A stretch of DNA of 64,000 bases from Flectobacillus roseus (GCF_030056665.1 NZ_JASHIG010000020.1), one strand, 5' to 3'; counted from the stretch's first letter, positions 44,165 to 53,868 are shown. Notes: generated by a model not told the origin, from the letters alone. Program-made: numbers and translations.

Positions 44165-44857
44165 ATGAAGAATCTCCTTACATGTTATATATTATTTATG
44201 CTTACTATTGGTATTGCACTCAGTCAAGGAAAAAAGTCTTCCCCATGTGATTATGAGCAAAAAATGAAACAACAAGGCTTGGTCAATGTCAAAAGTCTTG
44301 ATCCTAGCATTGCTGTTTTACTCAAGTATTCCACGACTGACAATTTTGTTAAAAAGGATGTATATGGCTGCATGACGGCCTGTTATTTACAAAAAAAACC
44401 TGCCCAAATGCTAGCAAAGGCTAATGCGATTTTGAAAAAAAGACATCCACACTATCGTTTGTTGGTATATGACGGCGGACGACCTTTTGCGATTCAAAAA
44501 ATTTTATGGAATAGTCTTTCTCAATACCCGCCACACCAGCGCGAAACCTACGTGGCAAGCCCAAGTCAAAAGTCAATTCATAATTATGGCTGTGCCGTCG
44601 ATTTGACGATTACTACTAGCAAAGGAGTACCCTTAGATATGGGAACGCCTTTTGATTTCTTTGGGAAATTGGCCTATCCAAGTCATGAAGAATATTTCCT
44701 CAAAAACAAGCAACTTACTGCTCAACAGGTAGCTAATCGTCGTCTTTTGAGAAGCGTAATGCAACAAGCTGGATTTATGCCTATTAAGTACGAATGGTGG
44801 CATTTTAATGCCCTTGCACGAAGTGAAGCCAAACAGGTTTATCAGATAATTGAATAA
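44165..44857 (+). CDS. D-Ala-D-Ala dipeptidase, VanX type (peptidase M15D)
   Basis: 230 residues from the ATG at 44165 (the TTG at 44159 is discarded). A signal peptide (MKNLLTCYILFMLTIGIALS) is followed by the M15 zinc site: SIHNYGCAVDL (S-x-H-x-x-G-x-A-x-D) and EWWH near the C terminus; YDGGRPFAIQK provides the conserved Arg. In Gram-negative bacteria such enzymes (DdpX-like) recycle D-Ala-D-Ala in the periplasm. No vanH/vanA partners, so it is not a resistance cluster. Confidence 0.92.
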   Translation: MKNLLTCYILFMLTIGIALSQGKKSSPCDYEQKMKQQGLVNVKSLDPSIAVLLKYSTTDNFVKKDVYGCMTACYLQKKPAQMLAKANAILKKRHPHYRLLVYDGGRPFAIQKILWNSLSQYPPHQRETYVASPSQKSIHNYGCAVDLTITTSKGVPLDMGTPFDFFGKLAYPSHEEYFLKNKQLTAQQVANRRLLRSVMQQAGFMPIKYEWWHFNALARSEAKQVYQIIE

Positions 44858-45017
44858 AAATAAGATTGGGTCTATACGAAAACAAACCACTAATCCTTAC
44901 GCACTAACCACTTATCCAAAATCACTTCACGACTTGATATTTCATTCGTAGTATTGGTTATTCAAAAAACTCTAGGGACTATATCGAGAGCGAATACTCA
45001 AAACTATCAAACGAAAT

Positions 45018-46481
45018 ATGAAATCAGGCGTTTACAGACTTTTAGTGGGAGCTGCACTTATCGCTGGGACACAAGCTCAGGCGCAAACCGCAGTAGAGGC
45101 TCCTAGTTCAAAAGGCCCAAAAATCACTCTACAACAGGCGGTAGATATTGCACTTCGCAACAATATCTCTGTAAAGCAGTCAGAAATACAGCTTCAGAAC
45201 GCCGTGTTGAATTATCAACAAGCTAAAAATAACCAGCTTCCTGGTGCCAATGGTACCGTAAGTGAATTCTTCAACTTTGGTCGAAGCCTTGACCCATTTA
45301 CCAACACTTACGTAGCACGAAATATCAACTACAATAGTTTGGGCGTAAATGCTGGGGTGACGGTTTTTAATGGAAATCTCCTTAAGAATACGATTGCACA
45401 AAACGACTTATTGGTAAAAGCCAATCAGTTGGATATGCAAGCCATGAAAGAGAATATCTCGATGCAGGTGGTATTGGCCTATTTGAATATCCTCAATGCT
45501 GAAGACCAACTAACTATTGCACAAAGCCAGACCGCTATTACCAAACTACAAATTGAGCGTACTGAAAAATTAGTTCGTGCGGGTTCTTTACCTCAGACCA
45601 ATTTACTGGATCTAAAAGCTCAGGTTGCCAACGAAGAAACTACTGTTGTCAACAATCAAAGTACCTTAGATTTGGCAAAACTCAATTTAGTACAGCTACT
45701 TAATGATAAAGAGTTCTCAAATAATGTCAATCTAGATAGAATTTCGGTACCAACACCATCTACAACAGCTTACGAAGCGCCTGTAGACCAAATCTATCAA
45801 ACGGCCGAAGGAACTCAACCAACAGTAAAGGCTTCGGATTTGAGAGTAAAAAGTGCTGATAAAGGAATTGAAATTGCAAGAGCTAGCTTTCTACCAACGA
45901 TTAACCTTTCAGCTTCGACGGGTGCCAACCAGTCAAATGCTCAAAAAATCTACAAAGTAGACGGTACAAATCAGCAAAACTTAGGAACGGTTAGTTTTAA
46001 TGGACAAGATATTCCATTGGTTGTGAATACGCCACGTACTGTTGAGGCAGGAACGGTTGGTTATTTCAAGCAACTAGAAAACACATTTAACTATGCCTTC
46101 GGAGCGAGTGCTAATATTCCAATCTTTAGCCGTTTTGCTAACAAAACTCGCGTAAGCCAAGCCAAATTGCAAAAAGTAAATGCTGAATTGGAAGCACAAA
46201 AAACACGCTTGACTTTGCGTCAGAATATCGAGCAAGCTTATACCAATATGTCAAATTCGGCGAAAAGATATGAAGCTTTGACCGTTCAAGTAACTGCTTT
46301 GGAAGAGTCGTTCCGTGCAGCTGAAAGTCGTTTCAATGCAGGGGCTATTGATTTTGTAAGCTACAATTTGCAAAAAACCAATTTGGATAAAGCAAAAGCT
46401 AACCAAATTCAAGCCAAATATGACTTTATTTTCAGAACGAAAATATTAGACTATTACCAAAATAAACCGCTCACATTTTAA
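45018..46481 (+). CDS. TolC-family outer-membrane efflux protein
   Basis: 487 residues. Signal peptide to about AQA-QT. Two TolC repeats: ITLQQAVDIALRNNISVKQS ... QAKNNQLPGANG in the first and a second alpha-hairpin set from about 255, ending with FVSYNLQKTNLDKAKANQIQ. It forms a trimeric exit duct in the outer membrane. 94 bases upstream of its periplasmic adaptor. Confidence 0.93.
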   Translation: MKSGVYRLLVGAALIAGTQAQAQTAVEAPSSKGPKITLQQAVDIALRNNISVKQSEIQLQNAVLNYQQAKNNQLPGANGTVSEFFNFGRSLDPFTNTYVARNINYNSLGVNAGVTVFNGNLLKNTIAQNDLLVKANQLDMQAMKENISMQVVLAYLNILNAEDQLTIAQSQTAITKLQIERTEKLVRAGSLPQTNLLDLKAQVANEETTVVNNQSTLDLAKLNLVQLLNDKEFSNNVNLDRISVPTPSTTAYEAPVDQIYQTAEGTQPTVKASDLRVKSADKGIEIARASFLPTINLSASTGANQSNAQKIYKVDGTNQQNLGTVSFNGQDIPLVVNTPRTVEAGTVGYFKQLENTFNYAFGASANIPIFSRFANKTRVSQAKLQKVNAELEAQKTRLTLRQNIEQAYTNMSNSAKRYEALTVQVTALEESFRAAESRFNAGAIDFVSYNLQKTNLDKAKANQIQAKYDFIFRTKILDYYQNKPLTF

Positions 46482-46575
46482 CCAAACACTCGATTGAATG
46501 TAAAACCTTGAAAAACTATGATGTTTCATCGTTTTTCAAAAACCTTAACATCAATCTTTCAAAACTTTATATACA

Positions 46576-47958
46576 ATGAAAAACAAATCCAATAGAATCT
46601 GGGTCATTTTAGCCGTTGTCGCAGTCGTAGTGGTAGGTGGGTTGATTTTAGCGAAAAAGAATGGTTGGATCGGAAAAGAAGAAGCTACAGAAGTAGAACT
46701 TTCAAAAGCAAAACGTGCAGACATTATTGAGCGTGTTTCTGCTTCGGGTAAAGTTCAGCCAGAAATCGAGGTAAAACTCTCTCCAGATGTTTCTGGCGAA
46801 ATTGTAGGTCTTTATGTAAGTGAAGGCGACTCGGTTGTTGCAGGTCAATTATTGTTAAAAATCCGTCCTGATAACTACGAATCATTATTGGCTCGTGCCG
46901 AAGCACAGGTAAATTCAGCAAAAGCTTCATTAGAGCAGTCAAAAGCTATTCAATCTCAATCGGAGGCTCGTTTGTTGAAAGCAAAAACTGATTTTGATCG
47001 TAACAAAAAGTTACATGACGATAAAGTAATATCTGATTCAGATTACGAACAATTTAGTTCTCAATATGCTGTAGCAAAACAAGATTTGGAATCAGCAAAA
47101 GCAAACGTTCAAGCTGCATCATTTAACGTAAGAAGTTCGGAAGCAGCTTTGAAAGAAGCTCGTACCAACTTGACTAAAACAACAATTTATGCACCACAAA
47201 GTGGTACTATTTCTAAATTGAACGTAGAGCTTGGCGAAAGAGTTGTAGGAACATCACAAATGGCTGGTACTGAGTTGCTTCGTATTGCCAACTTGAATAA
47301 AATGGAAGTTCGTGTAAATGTGAACGAAAATGATATTACCCGTGTTAGTCTTAATGATACGGTAATCATCGACGTGGATTCTTACAGTGCTTCAGGGCGT
47401 AAATTTAAAGGTATTGTTTACGAAGTAGCAAGTTCTGCCAATGGCTTAGCAACTTCTTCGGCAGCAGCTTCGGTATCTAACGACGCTGTCACTGAATTTG
47501 AAGTAAAAATTAGAGTGCTTCGTAGTTCTTATGCTGATCTTATCAAAGGCAAACGCTCTTATCCTTTAAAACCAGGGATGACCGCTTCGGTAGAGATTAT
47601 TACCGACCGTAAAAATGGCGTATTATCAGTGCCTTTGGCTGCAGTTACAACACGTGACCCTAAAGCTGCTGATAAAGAGAAAAAATCAGAAGAAGAAAGC
47701 AATAATTCAGAAGAACCAAAGGTTATTAAAAAAGAAAAACTCAAAGAAGTAGTGTTTGTTTTGACCAAAGACAATCATGCTAAATTGAAAGAAGTTACCA
47801 CTGGTATCTCCGATTTTGATAACATCGAAATTTTAAGTGGATTAACCGAAGGAGAACAAATCATTTCGGGACCTTATGTGACAGTTTCTAAGAAATTGAA
47901 AGATGGCGAATTAGTGAAGAAAAAAGAAGCTAATAAGGACAACAAAGAGAAGAAGTAA
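46576..47958 (+). CDS. Efflux periplasmic adaptor (MacA/HlyD family)
   Basis: 460 residues. One N-terminal membrane helix (about 8-26) then biotinyl-lipoyl (SASGKVQPEIEVKLSPDVSG), a long alpha-hairpin (90-200), the second lipoyl half TTIYAPQSGTISKLNVELGERVVG, and beta-barrel and membrane-proximal domains. A Lys/Glu-rich insertion (about 365-395) is unusual. MacA-type adaptors pair with MacB ABC pumps and TolC; here a terminator follows and no permease gene is linked. Confidence 0.92.
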   Translation: MKNKSNRIWVILAVVAVVVVGGLILAKKNGWIGKEEATEVELSKAKRADIIERVSASGKVQPEIEVKLSPDVSGEIVGLYVSEGDSVVAGQLLLKIRPDNYESLLARAEAQVNSAKASLEQSKAIQSQSEARLLKAKTDFDRNKKLHDDKVISDSDYEQFSSQYAVAKQDLESAKANVQAASFNVRSSEAALKEARTNLTKTTIYAPQSGTISKLNVELGERVVGTSQMAGTELLRIANLNKMEVRVNVNENDITRVSLNDTVIIDVDSYSASGRKFKGIVYEVASSANGLATSSAAASVSNDAVTEFEVKIRVLRSSYADLIKGKRSYPLKPGMTASVEIITDRKNGVLSVPLAAVTTRDPKAADKEKKSEEESNNSEEPKVIKKEKLKEVVFVLTKDNHAKLKEVTTGISDFDNIEILSGLTEGEQIISGPYVTVSKKLKDGELVKKKEANKDNKEKK

Positions 47959-48046
47959 AAGATAGAGGCGTAAATCTCAAGAAATGATTTTTAAAAATGA
48001 ACTAAGATTATTATTAGATAAATTTAGTTTGGTTTAGGGTTTATGG

Positions 48047-48079
48047 AAAAGCCATCTCAGATTGTCGGAGATGGCTTTT
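48047..48079 (+). terminator. Intrinsic terminator after the adaptor gene
   Basis: Perfect 12-bp stem AAAAGCCATCTC (48047-48058) with GAGATGGCTTTT (48068-48079), 9-base loop, T-run on the plus strand. It can also act for the small T9SS protein on the minus strand, whose stop lies 3 bases away. Confidence 0.92.
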
Positions 48080-48081
48080 TT

Positions 48082-48576
48082 TTATGGCTTTATTACTTTA
48101 AAAGTTGTTATGCCTTGCGACGTCCGAAGATGCAACAAATACATTCCTGTAGCCCAATCATGAGTATTTAACATTAATCGATATTCTCCAGCTTCTTTAT
48201 ATTCTTGTTGGAGGAGTTGAGTAATTGACTCGCCCGAAACATTACTCACTGAAAGCGATACCAATGTGGATTGTGGTAATTTGACCTGAACAATAGCTTC
48301 GTCTTGTACAGGATTGGGCGAAACAGTCAAAGACACACTTGTAATGGATTCTTTTAAAGGAAAATGCTGAATTTTGGCACTAAAGCCATTCTTCCCATTT
48401 GCCTTAAATCCTGATTGCAAAACTACAGCCTTTGAGGCCCGATAATGCGTCGGAACAGTAGTTGCTTTACTAGACTTTATATAATCGGATTGTACTTCTT
48501 GCGTTGAAGTATTTTGTGCGATTCCACTCAAAGAGATAGCAGTCGAAAAAAAGAAAAGATAGTAAAATTTATTCAT
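48082..48576 (-). CDS. Small protein with T9SS type A sorting domain
   Basis: 164 residues. Sec signal (to about GIA-QN), a 60-residue linker, then a C-terminal sorting domain of about 80 residues: VSPNPVQDEAIVQVKLP, VSNVSGESI, GEYRLMLNTHDWATGMYLL and TTFKVIKP. T9SS substrates are exported across the outer membrane and the domain is cleaved or attached to lipopolysaccharide. There is hardly any passenger, so the domain is almost the entire protein. 37 bases downstream of the repeat protein, likely same transcript. Confidence 0.88.
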   Translation of the reverse strand: MNKFYYLFFFSTAISLSGIAQNTSTQEVQSDYIKSSKATTVPTHYRASKAVVLQSGFKANGKNGFSAKIQHFPLKESITSVSLTVSPNPVQDEAIVQVKLPQSTLVSLSVSNVSGESITQLLQQEYKEAGEYRLMLNTHDWATGMYLLHLRTSQGITTFKVIKP

Positions 48577-48613
48577 GATTTTACGTTTAAGAAAACCTCA
48601 CAACAAAGTGTTT

Positions 48614-50011
48614 TTAGCGTTTTTTAGCCTGTGATGACGTCCGCTTTTGTCTCTTTTTCAAGGACTCTATTTCTTGCTTCATTTGTTGATTTTCTTTTTT
48701 CAACTCAATCATATACAAGGTCAATTCTTCTATTTTCTCTAAAAGTTTGGTATCTGTTTGATGCAAATCATTGCCAGAAATGACCATTTCTGCTGCTGAA
48801 GGGATATTCGGTAGATGTTGGTGTTTTTTGATATAATCTTCTACTTTTTGTAATGGCATTAATTGATGTTTTTTCGAAAAAACATGGTCAGCCCAATCTT
48901 CGGTATTTTTCAAAGCTACCTTTACTTGTTCTGTCAAAATACCTTCTGATACATAGAGATTATAGCCTTCAGGCAAAGAATTAATTCCTTCTCCAATCAC
49001 CACTCCTCTATTATTGTTATTTTTCAAAAATCCCGATTCGTTACTGGTCCAAAGGGTATTCGTAACGCTATTAGTACTCAATTTGACCTCTGAAGCGCTA
49101 TTGGCTGTTGTCGTAATTTGGAATGTAACAAGATTACCTGCGTCATCAGCAAAAAGTTGTCGCAGACCGTTGACTGTATTGCGGGTCGGAATATTTCTCA
49201 ATTGTAAAACATTGGCATTATTGCCTGCACCAACCACCACCAGTTTTGCGCCATTAGTAACGGGGTCATTTGTACCGATACCAACGCTAGCGTTATTGCC
49301 TAATACAATCGAGTTTGAAATAGCCAATTCAGTATTTGCACCAATAGCGGTGGCGTTAGTAATATTACTTGCGCTCGAAGCTACGCCTGTCAATGCGCCA
49401 ATAAATGTATTAAAGTCGCCCGACATAAGTTTGCTTCCAGAGTTAAACCCAACAAAGGTATTTTGCGAACCAGACACATTATCTTGTCCCGTCAAAGTAC
49501 CCAAGCCCGTATTATTATTGCCAGTGATGGTGTTGATACCACTTGCCGTACCGATATAAGCATTGCCGTTTGCCAAAGAACGACGCCCAGCATTGACACC
49601 GATAAAGGTATTAGAGTATCCCACAGCATTGGACAGTCCCGCGGCAGTTCCCAGAAACATATTGTTATTGCCTGTCGTATTCGAATACCCCGCCGATTCG
49701 CCGATAAAAGTATTGGCAAAACCAGATGCATTCAGAAACCCAGCCGTTTTTCCGATGAAGATATTATTTGACCCTTGGTTATTAAAGCCTGCGCCATCGC
49801 CTAACAAAACATTGGCGATACCTGCAATACTCAGGATAGGCTTCCCTCCGATTTTGTAGGCACTATCCGACATGATATTAATGCTCCCACCTGCAATATC
49901 TAGGGGGTTATTAATAGTCAAGCTTTGACCATAAGGAGCGGTTATGGTCTGCGAAAATGTGCTGAAAGTGATACCAAGTATCACCAATAATAGAGAGTAG
50001 TAGCGTTTCAT
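48614..50011 (-). CDS. Repeat protein with trimeric-autotransporter-like head and coiled-coil C terminus
   Basis: 465 residues. Signal peptide to about TFS-QT. Residues 82-210 are at least eight repeats of about 17 residues of the type NTFIGxxAGxxNxxGxx (starts near 82, 100, 117, 134, 150, 167, 184, 201), as in YadA-like left-handed head repeats. The C-terminal part has DWADHVFSKKHQLMPLQKVE and KHQHLPNIPSAAEM, typical of Bacteroidota cell-surface/tail-fibre-like proteins, and ends in a coiled coil. No T9SS sorting domain; likely trimer at the cell surface. Ligand unknown. Confidence 0.82.
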   Translation of the reverse strand: MKRYYSLLLVILGITFSTFSQTITAPYGQSLTINNPLDIAGGSINIMSDSAYKIGGKPILSIAGIANVLLGDGAGFNNQGSNNIFIGKTAGFLNASGFANTFIGESAGYSNTTGNNNMFLGTAAGLSNAVGYSNTFIGVNAGRRSLANGNAYIGTASGINTITGNNNTGLGTLTGQDNVSGSQNTFVGFNSGSKLMSGDFNTFIGALTGVASSASNITNATAIGANTELAISNSIVLGNNASVGIGTNDPVTNGAKLVVVGAGNNANVLQLRNIPTRNTVNGLRQLFADDAGNLVTFQITTTANSASEVKLSTNSVTNTLWTSNESGFLKNNNNRGVVIGEGINSLPEGYNLYVSEGILTEQVKVALKNTEDWADHVFSKKHQLMPLQKVEDYIKKHQHLPNIPSAAEMVISGNDLHQTDTKLLEKIEELTLYMIELKKENQQMKQEIESLKKRQKRTSSQAKKR

Positions 50012-50318
50012 TTTTACTTAGGACAAATAAAAGAGGATAACCTTTATCAAAGACTATTCTCCAAGTTAAAACTGTTCAATAGACTATGTCAAACAAATCC
50101 TGTACTAAAGAGTAATCGGGCAGTTTGATTCATCAAATTAAAGGGTGGTTAGTATATTGAAGGGTATTTTAAAATATAAGGGCATGAAATAAATGACTTA
50201 CCCAGCAAGGTATTAGCAGTTAGTTAATATTCTTTTTAACAATCTTCTTGCCAAAAATACAACAAATGACTTGTGATGAATGAGTTACCGATTGAATATA
50301 ATGAAATTAGCATATTCT
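50012..50318. other. Intergenic region (307 bp)
   Basis: Between the glycosyltransferase end and the repeat-protein start, both minus strand. AT-rich; no ORF, repeat, terminator or consensus promoter recognised. Confidence 0.5.
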
Positions 50319-51506
50319 TTAATGAAACTGAAATTTTGATGACTCACAAAAACTAGTTTTATAAACAGCGATAGAATCATTAATAAAGTTTTCTCTTGAA
50401 TAGCTACTTCTGTTTGACAAAGCTTGAGATTTTAAGGCTTGGTAAAGTTGGGTATTCTTTTCTAATAACTCGATAGATTGAATAATACCTACTATTTCTT
50501 CCTCGTGATCTGGTGATGGAGGGACGAGAACGCCATTATGCAAATGCTCGATGACTTCATTATTTCCTCGACTATCCGAAGCAATCACTGGTATGCCCAT
50601 TGCCAAGGCTTCGAGTACACATACAGGAATGCCTTCTTTTTTGCTAGGAAAAACAAAATAGTCTGAAATCGATAAATATTCCTCTACTTTGGAAGTAAAT
50701 CCTGTGATTGTAATATCTGGATGCTGTTCGATAAATGTCCACTGTGAAGCACTAAGCCCACTCGAATGTACTGGATCGAGACCACCTATCAACAATAGTT
50801 TGAATTGCTGTGGATAACTTTGAGTCAGTTGTAGAAAAGTCTTTACTACAATATGAAAGCCTTTGAATGCGACAAATCGTCCTGTAAAAGCAATGACTTT
50901 TTGTTCTTGAATCCCCAATGCTTGACGTAAAGTTGCTCGAGTATTTTCTGAAAAATTAGTTGGATTAAATTTTTCTAAATTACAGCCCAACCCAAGACTT
51001 TGATGCTTATAAACTTTGTTTTTATAAACCTTTTGGACAATATCCACATCAGGTTGGTTGAGCAAAAAGATTTTATCGAGTTTTTGAAAACAATGATTTT
51101 CTAAAAAGTAAAAAAGTCCTTTTTTCCAACCAGAGCTACTATTAAGCCCCAATCCATGAAATGTACCCCAATAAGGAATACCCATTTTTCGAAAAAGAAT
51201 CGTAGGAAATATACCCGTAGTAAAATGTGCGTGTACCAAATCAGGCTTGATGTCTGCCACCAAGCGCCGTATCTGCCAAGCTACCTGTAATTCGTGTTTG
51301 AGACGAAGACTTCGTGGAATACCTAAATAATGAAAATGGATATTGAGGTGATGGAAAGAATAAAGATTTGGTATATCTATGGTTTTTTCAGCCGAGCAAA
51401 TAATATGTAGCTCGATGTCTGAAAAATGTTCGAATATGGATAAGGATAATTCCGATAGAAAAATATTAAAACTCCCTTCATCGGAAATAATAAACATAAA
51501 TTTCAT
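50319..51506 (-). CDS. Glycosyltransferase family 4
   Basis: 395 residues, GT-B fold. Donor-site motifs: AFTGRFVAFKGFHIVVK and SKKEGIPVCVLEALAMGIPVIASD (E-x7-E); N-terminal domain with LVHAHFTTGIFPTILF. It adds a sugar to a lipid-linked polysaccharide intermediate on the cytoplasmic face of the membrane. Last gene of the minus-strand cluster with GT2, Wzy and Wzx; donor and acceptor not predictable. Confidence 0.9.
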   Translation of the reverse strand: MKFMFIISDEGSFNIFLSELSLSIFEHFSDIELHIICSAEKTIDIPNLYSFHHLNIHFHYLGIPRSLRLKHELQVAWQIRRLVADIKPDLVHAHFTTGIFPTILFRKMGIPYWGTFHGLGLNSSSGWKKGLFYFLENHCFQKLDKIFLLNQPDVDIVQKVYKNKVYKHQSLGLGCNLEKFNPTNFSENTRATLRQALGIQEQKVIAFTGRFVAFKGFHIVVKTFLQLTQSYPQQFKLLLIGGLDPVHSSGLSASQWTFIEQHPDITITGFTSKVEEYLSISDYFVFPSKKEGIPVCVLEALAMGIPVIASDSRGNNEVIEHLHNGVLVPPSPDHEEEIVGIIQSIELLEKNTQLYQALKSQALSNRSSYSRENFINDSIAVYKTSFCESSKFQFH

Positions 51507-51538
51507 AAACTTTACTAGGCAAAATGATGGCTCAAAAA

Positions 51539-52453
51539 CTAGGAAGACAACCTAGACTTACCCACTCTATTGACGATACCATCGTACCAGCCACAAAGAA
51601 TGTACTTGAGATATTTTCTTTTTTGAGGAACTAAGGCTATATAAACAACCACTCTAGATACGGTATAGAAAAGTTCTCGGACTTTATATTGCCAATGAAT
51701 ATGTGGTTGTTTAAGCATTAATATCGAATTGCGAGCCAAGTAATATCTTCTTAAAGGGCTATGTATCGAAATTTCTCTTCCTAAAACCTTCAGACGGTCG
51801 TCGCCTACCTGATGCCACATAATAGCTGTAGGAATAGCAAACAGTTCGAATCCTTTATTACAAGCCCGAAAACTCCACTCAATGTCGATATAGTCAATAA
51901 AGAAATCTTCGTTCATGAATCCTATTGTCTCAAAAGTCTTACGATCAATCAAGCAACCAGAGGAAATGAGAAAAGAAGCAGAAATAGGTTTGGCATCCTT
52001 GTTTTGGGGATAATTATGAATGAGTCGAAATCCCTGAAAAACCGAAATGGGGTAATTGCGTAAAGTGCGTGGGTCGCGATAAATAGGCCCAACTGCACCA
52101 AGATTATGACCATCGATTGTCAGCATTTGCCATGCCTCTAGTAATTGCTGAACCATTTGCGTTTCAGGCAAACTATCGTGGTCGAATAAGATAACCCCAC
52201 CTATTTCTGATTTTTCTAAAGCAAATACTATTCCTTTATTTTGGGCAAAGCCTATTCCAAGGTTATCTGCTAGCGAAATAAGGGTAGTTTGTGGATAATT
52301 GACCAATAATTTTTCAATTTCTTCGATATTATGACTTCCATTATCTACCACAACAATACTGGCTACCTGTGGGCTAAGCCTTTCAAGTAACTGTTGGATG
52401 TTGGTAATCAATGGGTGGTAAGTGACAATTACTGCCGCAATTTGACCAGTCAT
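51539..52453 (-). CDS. Glycosyltransferase family 2 (rhamnosyltransferase-like)
   Basis: 304 residues from the ATG at 52453 (MTGQIAAVIVTYHP). The longer ORF begins with a GTG at 52573, but its extra 40 residues are encoded by repeat R2 copy b, so they are not real. GT-A motifs: VVDNGSHN, LADNLGIGFAQNKGI, VILFDHDSLPE (DxD-like) and DYIDIEWSFRACNKG. It resembles the WbbL/RfbF rhamnosyltransferases that extend O-antigen chains. 32 bases upstream of the GT4 gene. Confidence 0.9.
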   Translation of the reverse strand: MTGQIAAVIVTYHPLITNIQQLLERLSPQVASIVVVDNGSHNIEEIEKLLVNYPQTTLISLADNLGIGFAQNKGIVFALEKSEIGGVILFDHDSLPETQMVQQLLEAWQMLTIDGHNLGAVGPIYRDPRTLRNYPISVFQGFRLIHNYPQNKDAKPISASFLISSGCLIDRKTFETIGFMNEDFFIDYIDIEWSFRACNKGFELFAIPTAIMWHQVGDDRLKVLGREISIHSPLRRYYLARNSILMLKQPHIHWQYKVRELFYTVSRVVVYIALVPQKRKYLKYILCGWYDGIVNRVGKSRLSS

Positions 52454-52466
52454 AAATAGGAATATT

Positions 52467-52632
52467 GAATTGTGAATTAGTGCTGTACGAAGGATTCTAA
52501 AACTGTCTATTTCAGATATTGAATGTTGGATTTCGGAATGATAATCTTTTATATTTTGTAAAAATAAAGGCACTTAACTTTATTTCCGAAATCAGAAATC
52601 CCAAATCTGCAATAGTTGTTCATCCTTGTCCT
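52467..52632 (+). repeat. R2 repeat, copy b
   Basis: Left end GAATTGTGAATTAGTGCTGT followed by ACGAAGGATTCTAAAAC; GAATGTTGGATTTCGGAATG; right half TTTCCGAAATCAGAAATCCC and AAATCTGCAATAG. It separates the GT2 gene from wzy and creates a false upstream extension of the GT2 ORF. Confidence 0.78.
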
Positions 52633-52659
52633 TACCTAAAATAGGTTACCCTCAAAAAA

Positions 52660-53832
52660 TCACTTGGTATCCAACCATTTTATCTCTACTTTTTTCAAAA
52701 AAAACATTACCAAGACAATGTAAAACCAATTGGTTAGCCATCTGAAATATTGCTCCTCGATTGGTTGCATTAATAAAGCATACATCAAAAAGCCTAGTAG
52801 ATAGCAGGAAGTTATATGAAACCTTTTTGCTCGAAAATAAAGCAGATTATAGACAAAACCCAGTAACAAAGGAATAACAAATACCCCAACCATACCAAAA
52901 TCCATATAATAGGGTTTGAGATACGAATAGGTATTAGTGGGTAAAGGCGTGCTAATCCATTCTGAAATAACTGGTGCCACAGGAATATTGAAGCCCAAAC
53001 GCCCTATCCAGAGCCATACTACTCGAAAAGTATTATAACCCAACAGCGGAACTGGGTCGATACTTGCCAAACTCAAGGCAGGCAGCGATGCCACAGAATA
53101 GGTCAACAACATAGGAACGATAGATTCCCACGAAAAATCAGAGGCTCTTCCTATCGTAATAAGAACAATGAAGCCCATAAGCATAAGCCCCCCCACTATG
53201 GCTTGTCCTACCGAAATTTTATTTTTCCATAGTAAATCATAAGCCAACGGAATCACAAAAAAAATCAATTGCCCTCGTGAGCCTAGTAGGTATGTATAAA
53301 TCAAAAACACTGCTAATAGGATACCATTGCGCCAAGAAAAAGAGGTATTAGTCAGTAACAAAACCAAATAAACGGAACTTAAGGTTTGAATTAATCCATA
53401 AAGTCCAAAACGTTTACCATCATTTTCGACCAAGGTATTCCGCAATTCTTGTATATCTCCCCACGAAAACTGCCCTACTTCCTTCACCACCATCGGAAGG
53501 GTGAACCCTAAAGAAAGTAATACAATGGGATAAAATAGAGAAAGATTTTTTACGAAAAGGGCATTGTCATAAAGGGGCTCAGGAATAGCTATTTCAGGTA
53601 ATACTTTTTCGTATAATCCCCAACAAATCAATCCTCCCAGTGAAAACCCCAGACAACTCAGCCCTATGAAGGGAGCAATATCATCGAGATTGACAGCAAA
53701 ATAAGCTTGATTATGCCAAAAAATAAGATAGTACATCAACCATAACCCTGTTTGTATCACGATAGGATTTAGCAGGCTTCTGTAAAGTAGACTGTTTCCT
53801 ATCAATAATATCAAAAGTAACGTTAATGTCAT
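52660..53832 (-). CDS. Wzy-like oligosaccharide repeat-unit polymerase
   Basis: 390 residues, about ten to twelve transmembrane helices, with larger periplasmic loops around residues 115-145 (EVGQFSWGDIQELRNTLVEN) and 270-300 (EWISTPLPTNTYSYLKPYYM). This is the pattern of O-antigen/capsule polymerases that join repeat units on undecaprenyl phosphate in the periplasm. Sequence conservation in the family is poor; the assignment depends on topology and on the adjacent flippase and glycosyltransferases. Confidence 0.82.
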   Translation of the reverse strand: MTLTLLLILLIGNSLLYRSLLNPIVIQTGLWLMYYLIFWHNQAYFAVNLDDIAPFIGLSCLGFSLGGLICWGLYEKVLPEIAIPEPLYDNALFVKNLSLFYPIVLLSLGFTLPMVVKEVGQFSWGDIQELRNTLVENDGKRFGLYGLIQTLSSVYLVLLLTNTSFSWRNGILLAVFLIYTYLLGSRGQLIFFVIPLAYDLLWKNKISVGQAIVGGLMLMGFIVLITIGRASDFSWESIVPMLLTYSVASLPALSLASIDPVPLLGYNTFRVVWLWIGRLGFNIPVAPVISEWISTPLPTNTYSYLKPYYMDFGMVGVFVIPLLLGFVYNLLYFRAKRFHITSCYLLGFLMYALLMQPIEEQYFRWLTNWFYIVLVMFFLKKVEIKWLDTK

Positions 53833-53868
53833 GATTTGAGACTTTGGTTGGTCGGTCGGTTAGCTAAC

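Noticed and set aside
44165..44857. VanX-type gene as part of a vancomycin-resistance cluster
   Set aside because: No vanA/vanH/vanR/vanS genes nearby, and a signal peptide points to periplasmic dipeptide recycling.
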